64,000 bases of DNA from an uncultured Parasphingopyxis sp. (GCA_947259005.1 CAMYKP010000003.1:62001-126000), one strand, 5' to 3'; counted from the stretch's first letter, positions 56,377-64,000 are shown. The notes: a model not told the origin generated them from the letters alone. A program made the numbers and translations.

Positions 56377-57373
56377 GTGGCTGTTCGAAGATGGAATCGG
56401 CGAAGCGCGGGCCGCGCTTGTTGAGGACGGCACCATCACAGCGGCTTATCTCGAACCGGACGGAGATGCAGCGCGGCCCGGTGACATTTGCAATGCCAAG
56501 CTGGTCGAAATCCTGCCCAACAAGCGCATCGGACGGCTGGAGTTGGACGCCGGCGAAGAGGCGCTGCTCGAACCGCTCGCCGCAGGCGTCACGGAAGGTT
56601 CGTCCCTGCTCGTCGAGATTGTCCGAAGCGAGATCACCGAACCCGGCCGTCGAAAACATGCGCGTGCACGGCCAGCCGCCAAGGGGAAACGCGAAGCTCT
56701 CGCACCCCCTCTTCGGCAACGGCTGGAAGCCGGTGACATACCCGTCCGCGCCCCTGCCAGCCACGGTGCGGATGAGCTCGAAGCAGCGGGCTGGTCCGAA
56801 CTCCTGGAACAGGCTGCAACCGGCTCCATGCCCTTTCCCGGCGGCGCCCTGCGCATCGCATTGACACCGGCGATGACGGTGATCGATGTCGATGGGGTTT
56901 TACCTCCTGCAGAGCTGGCCTGCGCGGGCGCAAAGGCGTCGGGCGAGGCTATTCGCAAATTTGATATTGGCGGGTCGACGGTGATCGACCTGCCGAGCCT
57001 GTCCGCCAAGGCAGAGCGGCAAGCGGCGGTGGACGCGTTCGATACTGCCCTTCCCAAACCGTTTGAGCGCACGGCGGTCAACGGTTTTGGACTGTTGCAG
57101 GTGGTCCGGCGGCGAACCCGGCCGTCTCTGCTCGAATATGCGCAATATGAAAGCTCCGCGACGGCGGCGCGCGCCCTGCTCCGGCGAGCTGAACGCGTGG
57201 CAGGCTCCGGCGACCGCACCATTACAGCCCATCCCGCTATCCTTAGGCAATATGCGGACCATCCTGAATGGATTGCTGCGCTGGAACGACGGATCGGTGC
57301 GCCTATCGTTATGCAGCCCGATCCCGCCCTCGGCCTTTGGGCTGGCCATATAAGCGCCTCCCATCCAGCCTGA
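56369..57373 (+). CDS. Ribonuclease E/G homologue lacking the S1 domain
   Basis: Protein of 334 residues homologous to the RNase E/G catalytic core. The metal-site strand reads MTVIDVDGVLPP (the RNase E equivalent is IDVN), and the second acidic site FDIGGSTVIDLPS matches IGGxxxIDF. It is far shorter than E. coli RNase G (489 residues). No S1 RNA-binding domain of normal size and no Zn-link CPxC motif is seen. The start is TTG 56369 (LAEWLFEDG); a GTG at 56354 is an alternative. It overlaps maf by 8 nt. Activity may differ from RNase E. Confidence 0.75.
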   Translation: MAEWLFEDGIGEARAALVEDGTITAAYLEPDGDAARPGDICNAKLVEILPNKRIGRLELDAGEEALLEPLAAGVTEGSSLLVEIVRSEITEPGRRKHARARPAAKGKREALAPPLRQRLEAGDIPVRAPASHGADELEAAGWSELLEQAATGSMPFPGGALRIALTPAMTVIDVDGVLPPAELACAGAKASGEAIRKFDIGGSTVIDLPSLSAKAERQAAVDAFDTALPKPFERTAVNGFGLLQVVRRRTRPSLLEYAQYESSATAARALLRRAERVAGSGDRTITAHPAILRQYADHPEWIAALERRIGAPIVMQPDPALGLWAGHISASHPA

Positions 57374-57426
57374 TGTTTGCGCGCGGCGCATAATGTGCCA
57401 ACGTAAAAGAAAACAGAGGGGCTGCC

Positions 57427-58524
57427 ATGCTGACCAAGGGCGACGATTTTCCACTGCACCAGACGCCGGAGCCGATGGCCTATTCAGGTTCGGACCGTAA
57501 TTTCTACGACCGTTATTTCTTCAACGGGTACAGCGGGGACGGCAGCCTGTTTTTCGCCGCCGCAATGGGCATCTATCCTCAGCTCGATATCATCGATGCG
57601 AGTTTCTGCCTGCTGATCGACGGCATACAGCATAATATCCGCGCATCCCGGCGGATGGGCTCGGAGCGGCTCGATCTGGAGGTCGGTCCCGTGCGTATCG
57701 AAATCGTCGAGGCCCTCAAGACGCTGCGCCTCGTCGTTTCGGACAATGAAAGCCCGGTCACCGCCGATATCACCTTCTCGGCTCGCCACGCGCCGATCGA
57801 AGAACCGCGCTTCATCCGCCGCAACGGCCCGCGCATGTTCATGGACTATACGCGCATGACCCAAAGCGGCAGTTGGACCGGCACCATCAGCCTTAGCGGC
57901 AAGGATCATGCGCTGTCCGGCGATCAGCATTTCGGGACGCGCGACCGCAGCTGGGGTATCCGCCCGATCGGAGCGCCCGAATCCCAGCCGCCGCCCAGTG
58001 GCACCCTGCCCCAATTCTACTGGCTCTGGGCCCCTCTCAATTTCCCTAGCCACGCCACCTTCTTCCACAGCAATGACGATGCGGACGGCGAAGGCTGGAA
58101 CCGGCGGGCTGTCGTCGATAGTCTGACGGGCGATCCCAGAGAATATGACGAAACCGCCTATGAGGTTCGATACAAACCGGGCACGCGGAGGGTCGAGTCC
58201 CTGGGCGTGTCACTGAACCCCGATGGCAGTGCGCGATTGCTGATCGAACCGATCGGTCCGGATTTCCATATGTCCGGCCTCGGCTATACGCACCCGGTCT
58301 GGGGCCATGCCATGGATCATGGCGAGAGCGAGACTGCCTATGACACCATAGATGCCGGGGCCGCCAAGCCGCAGGAGCCGCTGCACTGGCATATTCAGGC
58401 CTTTGCCCGTGCCACGCTGACCCTGGATGGTCAGGATCATCAGGGTCACGGCATACTCGAGCAATTGCTGATCGGCCCGCATGCGCCAAGCGGCTTTGGC
58501 GAGCTTCTGGATCCGGCCTCCTGA
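57427..58524 (+). CDS. CrtC/AttH-like lipocalin-domain protein
   Basis: Protein of 365 residues without signal peptide. Tryptophan- and His-rich strands (GDQHFGTRDRSWGIRP, FYWLWAPLNFPSHATFFH, GYTHPVWGHAMDHGESE) resemble the hydroxyneurosporene synthase/AttH-like double-lipocalin fold (the DUF7064/7065 type annotation). Related proteins hydrate carotenoids or bind lipophilic substrates; the function here is unknown. The next gene, 2 nt downstream, is a phosphotransferase of the APH type. The pair sits between the RNase gene and yacG, where most relatives have no insertion. Confidence 0.6.
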   Translation: MLTKGDDFPLHQTPEPMAYSGSDRNFYDRYFFNGYSGDGSLFFAAAMGIYPQLDIIDASFCLLIDGIQHNIRASRRMGSERLDLEVGPVRIEIVEALKTLRLVVSDNESPVTADITFSARHAPIEEPRFIRRNGPRMFMDYTRMTQSGSWTGTISLSGKDHALSGDQHFGTRDRSWGIRPIGAPESQPPPSGTLPQFYWLWAPLNFPSHATFFHSNDDADGEGWNRRAVVDSLTGDPREYDETAYEVRYKPGTRRVESLGVSLNPDGSARLLIEPIGPDFHMSGLGYTHPVWGHAMDHGESETAYDTIDAGAAKPQEPLHWHIQAFARATLTLDGQDHQGHGILEQLLIGPHAPSGFGELLDPAS

Positions 58525-58526
58525 CG

Positions 58527-59576
58527 ATGGACGCCATCCCGACCCGTCCCGAACAATTCACCACCGACTGGCTGGCGGAAAAACTGGAAGCCCCGCAGGG
58601 AGCGCTGAAGGGCTTTGCGGCAAAGGCCATTGGCACCGGGCAGATGTGCGACAGTTTCCGCCTGACTCTCGATTGGGACGGCCATGACGGCCCTGCCTGT
58701 ATCGTCGCCAAATGCCCGAGCACGAGCGCCGAGAGTCGTCAGATCGCCAAGACGGTGCACAATTACACGTTCGAGATCCGCTGGTATCAGGATCTGGCTG
58801 GCGAAATCCCGGTCGCCTGCCCGCCCTGTTACCATGCCGAGATCGCGGAGAATGAAGTCGATTTCGCGCTCCTGCTCGGCGACATGGCTCCCGCACGGCA
58901 AGGGGACCAGCTGGAAGGCGCCACGATCCCTATGATCGAGGCGGCCATCGGCGAAGCGGCAAAGCTCCACGCCCCGCTCTGGAACTCGCCCCGACTGGAT
59001 GACTATGCCTGGTTTGGCTTTGGCGCAGCAAACAAGACGCTGGTCAGTGCCCTGCTTCCCGGGCTCTATCAGGGGTTCAAGGATCGCTATCGCGACCGGC
59101 TCGATGCGAACATCCTTGAAATGGGCGATGCCTATATCGCCCGGCTCGATGCCCATCTCGATCAGCCGCCACAAAGCCGTACAGTCGTCCATAGCGACTT
59201 CCGCATCGACAACCTTCTCTTCCATCCGGAAACCGGCGCGGTCACTGTTGTCGACTGGCAGACGGTCGGCATTGGCATTGGGCCCACCGACATTGCCTAT
59301 CTGATCGGCACGAGTATTGCGGACCCGGTGCAGCGCGCAGCCGAAGAAGAACGGCTTTTCGCCAGCTATGTCGCGCAGCTACAGGCGCAGGGGGTGGACG
59401 CGGATGCGGACCAGTGCTGGACCGATTATCGCCGCGGCGCCTTTTCCGGCTTCGTCATGGCGATCTTCGCCTCGATGAACGTCGAACGCACCGAGCGCGG
59501 CGACGAAATGTTCGCGGTGATGGCCGAACGCCCCGCCCAGCAGATACTGGATCTGGATAGCCTGGCGCTGATTTGA
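58527..59576 (+). CDS. APH-family phosphotransferase
   Basis: Aminoglycoside/choline-kinase-like protein of 349 residues. The catalytic loop reads VVHSDFRIDNLLF (HSDxxxxN, a variant of HGDxxxxN) and the metal-binding Asp is in VVDWQTVG (DxG-type replaced by DWQ). The phosphate-binding and ATP strand near the N-terminus is AIGTGQMCDSFRLTLDW. Such proteins phosphorylate small molecules, e.g. acyl-CoA-linked or ecdysteroid-kinase-like substrates. It follows the CrtC-like gene by 2 nt and probably acts on the same compound. Confidence 0.75.
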   Translation: MDAIPTRPEQFTTDWLAEKLEAPQGALKGFAAKAIGTGQMCDSFRLTLDWDGHDGPACIVAKCPSTSAESRQIAKTVHNYTFEIRWYQDLAGEIPVACPPCYHAEIAENEVDFALLLGDMAPARQGDQLEGATIPMIEAAIGEAAKLHAPLWNSPRLDDYAWFGFGAANKTLVSALLPGLYQGFKDRYRDRLDANILEMGDAYIARLDAHLDQPPQSRTVVHSDFRIDNLLFHPETGAVTVVDWQTVGIGIGPTDIAYLIGTSIADPVQRAAEEERLFASYVAQLQAQGVDADADQCWTDYRRGAFSGFVMAIFASMNVERTERGDEMFAVMAERPAQQILDLDSLALI

Positions 59577-59651
59577 TTGTCAGATTTCCCCAACGGCAAA
59601 ACACCACGCCAGTCTTGCCAGCCCGCCCCCCTGCCCCATATGAAGAGCGAC

Positions 59652-59849
59652 ATGTCCCGCTCATCCCGATCCAAAGGCTGCCCGGTTTGCGGCGCCGAAC
59701 CCAGCGCCGATCAGAAGCCCTTTTGCAGTGAAGGCTGCCGCAATCGCGATCTGCTGCAATGGTTGGGCGACGGTTACCGCGTCCCCGGCCCGCCCGCCGA
59801 TCCGGAGCAGCTGATGGCGCGTACAAACGGGCTGGACAGCGATAGATGA
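59652..59849 (+). CDS. yacG: DNA gyrase inhibitor YacG
   Basis: Zinc protein of 65 residues with the YacG pattern CPVCG...PFCSEGCRNRDLLQWLGDGYRVPG: four cysteines bind one zinc. YacG binds GyrB and inhibits gyrase in vitro. The ATG at 59652 with GAAGAG just upstream is preferred, giving the usual YacG length; an ATG at 59640 adds four residues. It lies 54 nt before tRNA-Phe and is normally near infA-maf, but two genes are inserted between the RNase and yacG here. Confidence 0.88.
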   Translation: MSRSSRSKGCPVCGAEPSADQKPFCSEGCRNRDLLQWLGDGYRVPGPPADPEQLMARTNGLDSDR

Positions 59850-59903
59850 CCCGGCCTATAGGCGCTGTTCCCGCACGATCTGCGCCGCATGATCCAGGGA
59901 AGT

Positions 59904-59979
59904 GCCCGGGTAGCTCAGTTGGTAGAGCATGCGACTGAAAATCGCAGTGTCGGCAGTTCGAATCTGTCCCCGGGCACCA
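59904..59979 (+). tRNA. tRNA-Phe (GAA)
   Basis: A complete cloverleaf of 76 nt: acceptor GCCCGGG / CCCGGGC, D arm with GTTGGTAGAGC, anticodon stem TGCGA / TCGCA with loop CTGAAAA (anticodon GAA), variable loop GTGTC, T arm GGCAG TTCGAAT CTGTC, discriminator A and encoded CCA. Downstream DNA has a different composition, so the 3' end may be an integration site, although no duplicate of the tRNA end was found to 64000. Confidence 0.95.
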
Positions 59980-60237
59980 CAAAATTCTACAAACCAAGAG
60001 ACGGGTCAGCGCTTCAGTGTGTAGTCAGGATAACGGCTATATTTCGGTGCCTTAGCTTTGGCCCCATACATCGCTTCACGGTCCTGGAGGCCATTTGGCA
60101 CGCGCTGAACTGGCTATTTCTTAGCGTTCGCTGCTACGCGGAATGCAATCGATCACTGTAAACTATTTAATCTGCAGCATCTGAGCCAGAACATTTTTGA
60201 GGAACCAGAACATCAATCTGTTGAATGCACTCGCATC

Positions 60238-60801
60238 GTGACGCGCCTGGGTGCCATTTTAGCCGGGGGCAAAGCTACGCGCTTTGGCAGCGACAAGGCT
60301 GCAGCGCAGCTCGATGGCCTGTCCCTGATCGACCATGTCATTGCGCGGATTGAACCACAATGCGATGCGATCGCGATATGCGGCCGGGCACACGGTGAGT
60401 ATATCAGCCTGCCGGATCGGCCATTTCCTTCCGAGGGTCCATTGTCCGGCTTGAACGCGGCGCTTCGCTACGCAGCAGAGCAGGGTTTTGACGAGATATT
60501 GAGCGTCGCTTGCGACAACGCAGATTTACCGGTCGATCTCGCCGATCAGCTTGGCCTCGCACCCTCATATGTTGTGGAGCAACCGGTCATCGGATTGTGG
60601 CCAGCAATTTTGGCGCCCAAGTTGGAAGGATGGATGCGGATGCAAAACAAGCGTGCGATGATGGCTTGGATAGATGAATGCGCCGCGCGCCCTGTTACGT
60701 TGCGCGAGCCCATCGCCAATATAAATTCCCCTGAAGACCTTGAATTACTGAAACAATCCGCCGGAACAAGGGCAGGGGATAATGGGAAATCCGTTCCCTA
60801 G
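60238..60801 (+). CDS. mobA: Molybdenum cofactor guanylyltransferase
   Basis: MobA-like protein of 187 residues, which would attach GMP to molybdopterin to make the guanine-dinucleotide cofactor. The nucleotide motif is ILAGGKATRFGSDK, followed by PSEGPLSGLNAAL and SVACDNADLP. It starts with GTG at 60238 and lacks a strong Shine-Dalgarno. The 258 bp before it, after tRNA-Phe, are AT-richer and hold no gene. It converges with the SDR gene, overlapping by 4 nt. Its presence fits a molybdoenzyme user, as does the [2Fe-2S] protein at 9103. Confidence 0.85.
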   Translation: MTRLGAILAGGKATRFGSDKAAAQLDGLSLIDHVIARIEPQCDAIAICGRAHGEYISLPDRPFPSEGPLSGLNAALRYAAEQGFDEILSVACDNADLPVDLADQLGLAPSYVVEQPVIGLWPAILAPKLEGWMRMQNKRAMMAWIDECAARPVTLREPIANINSPEDLELLKQSAGTRAGDNGKSVP

Positions 60802-61541
60802 CGCGGCCCGCCATCCACGCGCAGCAGGGAACCGGTAGTGTAAGACGAGGCCGGACTCGCGAGCATCAATGCTGCGGTGACAATTTCCTCAGGCTGCCCA
60901 GCGCGACCAAGGGCCACAGGCTGCTCATTGCGTTCGGCCTCGTCCCATGCCTTCGCGATATCGGTAAGAAAGGGACCGGCAACAATCGCATTGACCCTGA
61001 CTTTCGGTGCATATTCCCGACTGAGCGAGATCGTTATCGCATTCAGAGCCGCCTTCGCACCGGAATATGGGACGACTCCGGGCGAGGCGCCCAGCGAAGC
61101 AATCGAGCTGACGTTTATGACACAGCCCCCATCGCCCTCGGCCATGCGTTTGCCAATTTGAGATGCGAGACGAAACGGCCCTTTGAAATTGAGATTGATG
61201 ACAGAATCGAACAGGCTTTCGCTCACTTCATGACTGGGACAAGCGGGCGACATGCCCGCATTATTGACGAGAATGTCCACCTTCCCGAATTTTGAATAGG
61301 CGACTTCGATCAGCTGATCGATTTCATCCCATCGGCCGCAATGCGCTGCATGAGCTAGCGCGCGCCGACCGAGCGCCCTGATCTCTCCGGCTACAGTTTC
61401 GCATGCCTCGATCTTGCGACTGACAACAATGACGTCCGCGCCGCGTTCCGCGAACGCCTTTGCCATCTGATATCCCAATCCCCGGCTTCCGCCAGTTATC
61501 AGGACAACTTTGCCGGAAAAGTCGAATAGTGGATCGCGCAT
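60798..61541 (-). CDS. Short-chain dehydrogenase/reductase
   Basis: Classical SDR of 247 residues. Cofactor motif TGGSRGLG near residue 17, NNAG at about 92, catalytic Ser in NVSSIAS and YSGAK (Tyr-x-x-x-Lys). VIVVSRK after strand 2 with basic residues suggests NADP(H). Substrate unknown; family members oxidise acyl-CoA intermediates or steroids. A crotonase-like N-terminal fragment lies immediately upstream on the same strand, hinting at a former fatty-acid or aromatic degradation operon. Confidence 0.88.
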   Translation of the reverse strand: MRDPLFDFSGKVVLITGGSRGLGYQMAKAFAERGADVIVVSRKIEACETVAGEIRALGRRALAHAAHCGRWDEIDQLIEVAYSKFGKVDILVNNAGMSPACPSHEVSESLFDSVINLNFKGPFRLASQIGKRMAEGDGGCVINVSSIASLGASPGVVPYSGAKAALNAITISLSREYAPKVRVNAIVAGPFLTDIAKAWDEAERNEQPVALGRAGQPEEIVTAALMLASPASSYTTGSLLRVDGGPR

Positions 61542-61589
61542 CTCGTCAGGCTCCTACCGATCTTCCAACATGATGGCCGCTTTGGGACA

Positions 61590-61717
61590 CTAGTATCAAT
61601 ATTGAGGATCAACGCAAACGTCATTGCTTGATCCGACGCATCAAGCTCTTCGGGCCTCTTCAACTGAACAATTTTGACTGCGTTGCGCACATCAATGTGC
61701 AGGTTTTGTCCGCTCAT
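61590..61717 (-). pseudogene. Truncated enoyl-CoA hydratase (crotonase) fragment
   Basis: An open frame starting at ATG 61717 begins MSGQNLHIDVRNAVKIVQLK, followed by RPEELDASDQAMTFAL. This closely resembles crotonase N-termini (VxIVxLNRPExxNAxDxAM) for about 40 residues, then similarity stops and the frame runs on into the SDR gene at 61499 with non-crotonase sequence. The oxyanion and active-site Glu parts are missing. It is best read as a remnant left by a deletion, or an insertion junction. Confidence 0.5.
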
Positions 61718-62247
61718 CTCTTGTTCTCGCCGAACTGCTGAAGCGTTGCATTCTCTGTCCTGACAGGAATATTCCCGGCATTATGTACCAAGCGCACCAC
61801 AGATTTCTATCTTAAACATCAATAACTTCGGGTGTTCATAGTTTACGATCTTGTCAAAGGGCATCAAAAGGCCCGACCGCAATCCGGTTGACACTGGTTG
61901 ACACAGGTCGGGGGGTAGACCCGGCAAAACCGCGTCCTATTGGACACAGGAGGGCTAACAGCTGTGTCCAATAGGACGCAGGCGGTCAGGCGGAGGGATT
62001 TGGCGGGATCAAAGAGCCTGCGGCGCAACGCCGCGCAGATATTGCTTTAGCATGGGCAGGCGTGTGTAGGACAGGGAATAGGGTTGCCTGGATTGGGAGA
62101 AGAAGACGGGACTGACGTTGGCCGCGCAAAAACGAAGGCCTGGTCCGATAGATGAAGAGGTCTAGTAAACTGCCGGCGTAATTATACTGCAGGCTGAAAT
62201 TCAATTCCTCTAACCGCATCTCGATCCAAGGGTTGAAAAGCGAAACC
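61718..62247. other. Non-coding stretch with inverted repeat
   Basis: This 530-bp stretch between the crotonase fragment and the MarR gene has no convincing gene. It holds two tandem GGTTGACAC words at about 61887-61905, the 18-bp perfect inverted repeat at 61932-61979 and a 77-residue frame on the minus strand (61986-62219) that looks like broken coding sequence rather than a normal gene. GC is lower than in the neighbouring core genes around 61740-61860. Confidence 0.6.
61932..61979. repeat. Perfect 18-bp inverted repeat
   Basis: Arms GCGTCCTATTGGACACAG (61932-61949) and its exact reverse complement (61962-61979), with a 12-nt loop. Each arm also contains a TCCTATTGGA partial palindrome. 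No T run follows, so it is not a standard terminator. Confidence 0.85.
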
Positions 62248-62745
62248 TCAAACGCGCGAAGCGGCCGGCGGTAGTTTCTCGCTTTCCTCGGCGAGATTGT
62301 CGATCGTCATCTTCAACAGTGCCTGCAATTGCTTGATTTCCGCATCGCTCATGCCTTGGGTCGCCATATCCTGTACCTCAGCCACGCAGGGATTGAGCAC
62401 ATGCTCCAGCCGTTTGGCTTCCTTTGTAAGGTGGATATGAATTTTGCGGCGATCGACCTGGCTCTTTTTGCGCGTGACAAATCCCGCCTTTTCCAGGCTC
62501 CTGATCGCAATCACCGTTGTCGGCTCCCGCAATCCGACTTTTTCGCTGAGTTCGCGCTGGGTGATCCCGTCATTTATCCAGAGCTGGCGAAGAAAGCGCC
62601 ACTGCCCGGCCGACACGCCATGTCGCAATGTTCGCTGCTCCATCAATCGCGAAAAGGATCGAAAGGCTACCCGTGTAAGATAGCCGATACTGTTATCCGG
62701 ATCCGAATAATATTCGATCTGCTGACGGTTCTCTTGGCCTGGCAT
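62248..62745 (-). CDS. MarR family transcriptional regulator
   Basis: Winged-helix DNA-binding protein of 165 residues. The recognition region is WINDGITQRELSEKVGLREPTTVIAIRSLEKAGFVTRKKSQVDRRKIHIHLT, typical of MarR (wing with DRRK). N- and C-terminal helices form the dimer interface. The start at 62745 (MPGQENRQQ) follows GGGGGG; an ATG at 62766 is possible. Its target may be its own promoter or neighbouring genes such as the SDR or stress protein; no clear palindromic operator was found. Confidence 0.87.
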   Translation of the reverse strand: MPGQENRQQIEYYSDPDNSIGYLTRVAFRSFSRLMEQRTLRHGVSAGQWRFLRQLWINDGITQRELSEKVGLREPTTVIAIRSLEKAGFVTRKKSQVDRRKIHIHLTKEAKRLEHVLNPCVAEVQDMATQGMSDAEIKQLQALLKMTIDNLAEESEKLPPAASRV

Positions 62746-62839
62746 TTGCCCCCCTTTGCTATCCATTCACACAGTAATGGAATTCATCCCCGCAAAACCC
62801 ATAGCTGTTTCACGCCATTAGGCCCAGAACCACGCCTGC

Positions 62840-63661
62840 TCAGTGATGGAGTATCAGCGGAAAGCGATCCTGACTGAGCATCGCGCGCGTCACGCCGCCG
62901 AAAATCGCTTCGCGGAACCGCGAATGGCCATAAGCGCCCAATAGGATATAGGATGCGCCGATCTCAGCCGCCTTTTGGAGCAGGCTTTCCGTCGTGCTCC
63001 CTTCCCTGGCGATATCGGATACTTCGACGTACAATCCCAGCAGCGCGAAATAGGCCTTCGATTCAGCGGCATCGAAGCCCCGCAACATCGCCTGGCCTAC
63101 GGACACGAGATGCACTTCACTGGCCTTTTGGAGCAAACCGATATTGCTCCTGATCGTCCGCGTTGCCTCTAGCGATCCATTCCAGGCGGCGAGAACAGGA
63201 CCCGAGACGTCAAATTCTTCAAGGTCCAACGGAACGGTCAGTACCGGTGCTGCTGCCATAAGGGCGATCTCGCCGATAAAGGCCCGCGCGATGTCCGGCT
63301 GGTAGTTCTGGTTCGATGCGCTCAGCACGATCAGGTCGGCAAGTGCCGATTCCCGGATAATCGCCTGGACGGCACCAAGCGCATTTTGTCTCCATGTCCA
63401 GTCGACCTTTACATCGTGCAATCGCGCTACGACTCTTTCCTTCAACGCATCGGCTTGTTGCGCCGCTGCCCGAACCCTGTCGCCGGTCATGCTGTCCTGA
63501 GTTGGACTGGCCGCCGCATAGTGATCGATTGCAAGTTCTGCCGCGGTCGCCGGCTGACAACAGACCAGGCGCCCATCCAGCGCGCGGACGACCGACAGGG
63601 CGGCATCCAGCCGGCTGTCTAGCCCGGCATCATCGTTCACATATACAAGTACCGTCTTCAT
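62840..63661 (-). CDS. Universal stress protein, tandem-domain
   Basis: UspA-family protein of 273 residues made of two Usp domains. The first begins MKTVLVYVNDDAGLD; the second ends with GASYILLGAYGHSRFREAIFGGVTRAML, matching the ATP-binding G-x2-G-x9-G-(S/T) pattern (GAYGHSRFREAIFGGVT). Such proteins respond to oxygen limitation, starvation or DNA damage. The gene lies 94 nt upstream of the MarR gene on the same strand, so the two may be co-regulated. Confidence 0.87.
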   Translation of the reverse strand: MKTVLVYVNDDAGLDSRLDAALSVVRALDGRLVCCQPATAAELAIDHYAAASPTQDSMTGDRVRAAAQQADALKERVVARLHDVKVDWTWRQNALGAVQAIIRESALADLIVLSASNQNYQPDIARAFIGEIALMAAAPVLTVPLDLEEFDVSGPVLAAWNGSLEATRTIRSNIGLLQKASEVHLVSVGQAMLRGFDAAESKAYFALLGLYVEVSDIAREGSTTESLLQKAAEIGASYILLGAYGHSRFREAIFGGVTRAMLSQDRFPLILHH

Positions 63662-64000
63662 CTCAGACTCCGTCGCTACCGCTGCCCGGCATTGTGCAGG
63701 ACAGCCCCGGTCATCCGCTCAGGCAGAGCCATCGCTGCCCAGTTCCGACACGGGACCTCGTCCGAAGGCATATGGACGCCTTTTTGGAAACGGACATGGT
63801 CGAGTTTATCGACGAACCGGCATACGACATATTGATAAGTATCAAGAGCGACGGTTTTTTCGCAAGGCTGAAGCTTGCCCAGTACCAGCCGCAGGGCAGG
63901 CATTTGGATGATTATTCTGGCAGGATAGAGGCGGATGGCAGGGCACAGGCTCCCTCTCACCGGCGCATCGCCCAGACGAGAAGGAGCCTGTGCCCACCTA
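63662..64000. other. Right-edge stretch without a confident gene
   Basis: Two competing frames exist: minus 63676-63960 (94 residues) and a plus frame from ATG 63770 that runs off the window. Neither matches a family I recognise, and both cross or start in the hairpin at 63941-63995. The upstream part should carry the universal stress protein promoter. Confidence 0.5.
63941..63995. repeat. Long hairpin near right edge
   Basis: Arms GGGCACAGGCTCCCTCTC (63941-63958) and GAGAAGGAGCCTGTGCCC (63978-63995), 17 of 18 pairs, 19-nt loop. It could be a terminator of a gene beyond the edge, but the flank is not visible. Confidence 0.7.

Noticed and set aside
59889..60161. A plus-strand frame reading through tRNA-Phe.
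   Set aside because: It translates the tRNA sequence itself and then AT-rich DNA; not coding.
61986..62219. A 77-residue minus-strand frame before the MarR gene.
   Set aside because: Low-complexity Arg/Leu/Pro composition and no signal; looks like degraded sequence.
63676..63960. A 94-residue minus-strand frame at the right edge.
   Set aside because: It begins inside a 18-bp hairpin arm, has no family similarity I can see, and competes with a plus-strand frame.
63770..64000. A plus-strand frame open to the window end.
   Set aside because: It crosses a long hairpin, no Shine-Dalgarno was found, and the visible part does not match a known family; kept only as a possibility.

Overview
The window is a 64 kb piece of a GC-rich (roughly 60 %) alphaproteobacterial chromosome, most likely a Sphingomonadales member. 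Supporting signs are a DivK-type receiver protein, DUF3572 and DUF1328 proteins, the CobS/CobT-J-domain-BolA cluster, the rnd-lptCAB-rpoN order, the infA-maf-RNase E/G-yacG-tRNA-Phe order, a short-form HisG, a large TonB-dependent receptor and several secreted calcium/metal-stress type proteins. Coding density is high and many neighbours overlap by 4-11 nt. No phage, complete insertion sequence, CRISPR array or plasmid function was found.

Layout. 1-10.5 kb: partial class I lysyl-tRNA synthetase, a DinG/Rad3-like helicase with SixA, a DUF885 peptidase-like protein, a 2OG-Fe(II) oxygenase, a secreted amidohydrolase, an Arg-rich repeat RcnB-like protein, and a class II aldolase paired with an orphan [2Fe-2S] subunit. 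10.7-22.3 kb: rpsU, an S9 peptidase, a tightly overlapping five-gene operon (DUF3572, HAD, RidA, GDPD, FemAB-like), divK, rpmG, GDT1-like transporter, dps, small membrane and secreted proteins, an EamA transporter and a PPC-domain protein. 22.5-28.5 kb: a trypsin-like serine protease autotransporter, a tandem cold-shock-domain protein, a DUF4870-like protein and TerC.

28.5-37 kb: RNase D and the LPS export genes lptC-lptA-lptB followed by rpoN, two tiny membrane proteins, a CNNM/CBS protein, an OmpA lipoprotein, tadA and rpmB. 37-44 kb: phytase-like esterase, glycine-zipper protein, cobT-cobS-J-domain and divergent bolA, an epoxide-hydrolase-like enzyme and DUF2332. 44-50.3 kb: hisG-hisD, DUF1993, nusB, thiL and a K+-independent proton-pumping pyrophosphatase. 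50.5-55.3 kb: a BioF2/GNAT acyltransferase overlapping a JmjC/cupin-like gene, convergent with a TonB-dependent receptor. 55.5-60 kb: infA, maf, an RNase E/G homologue, an inserted CrtC-like plus phosphotransferase pair, yacG and tRNA-Phe. 60-64 kb: accessory-looking DNA after the tRNA with mobA, an SDR gene preceded by a crotonase-like fragment, a non-coding stretch with a perfect 18-bp inverted repeat, a MarR regulator and a universal stress protein.

Most of the window is core housekeeping. The parts that deserve follow-up are the CobS/CobT module without visible corrin genes, the acyltransferase-JmjC pair beside the receptor, the two-gene insertion between the RNase and yacG, the repeat-rich RcnB-like protein, the twin terminator hairpins around a small Cys-rich frame, and the accessory zone after tRNA-Phe. 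I did not find a system I could defend as clearly new.
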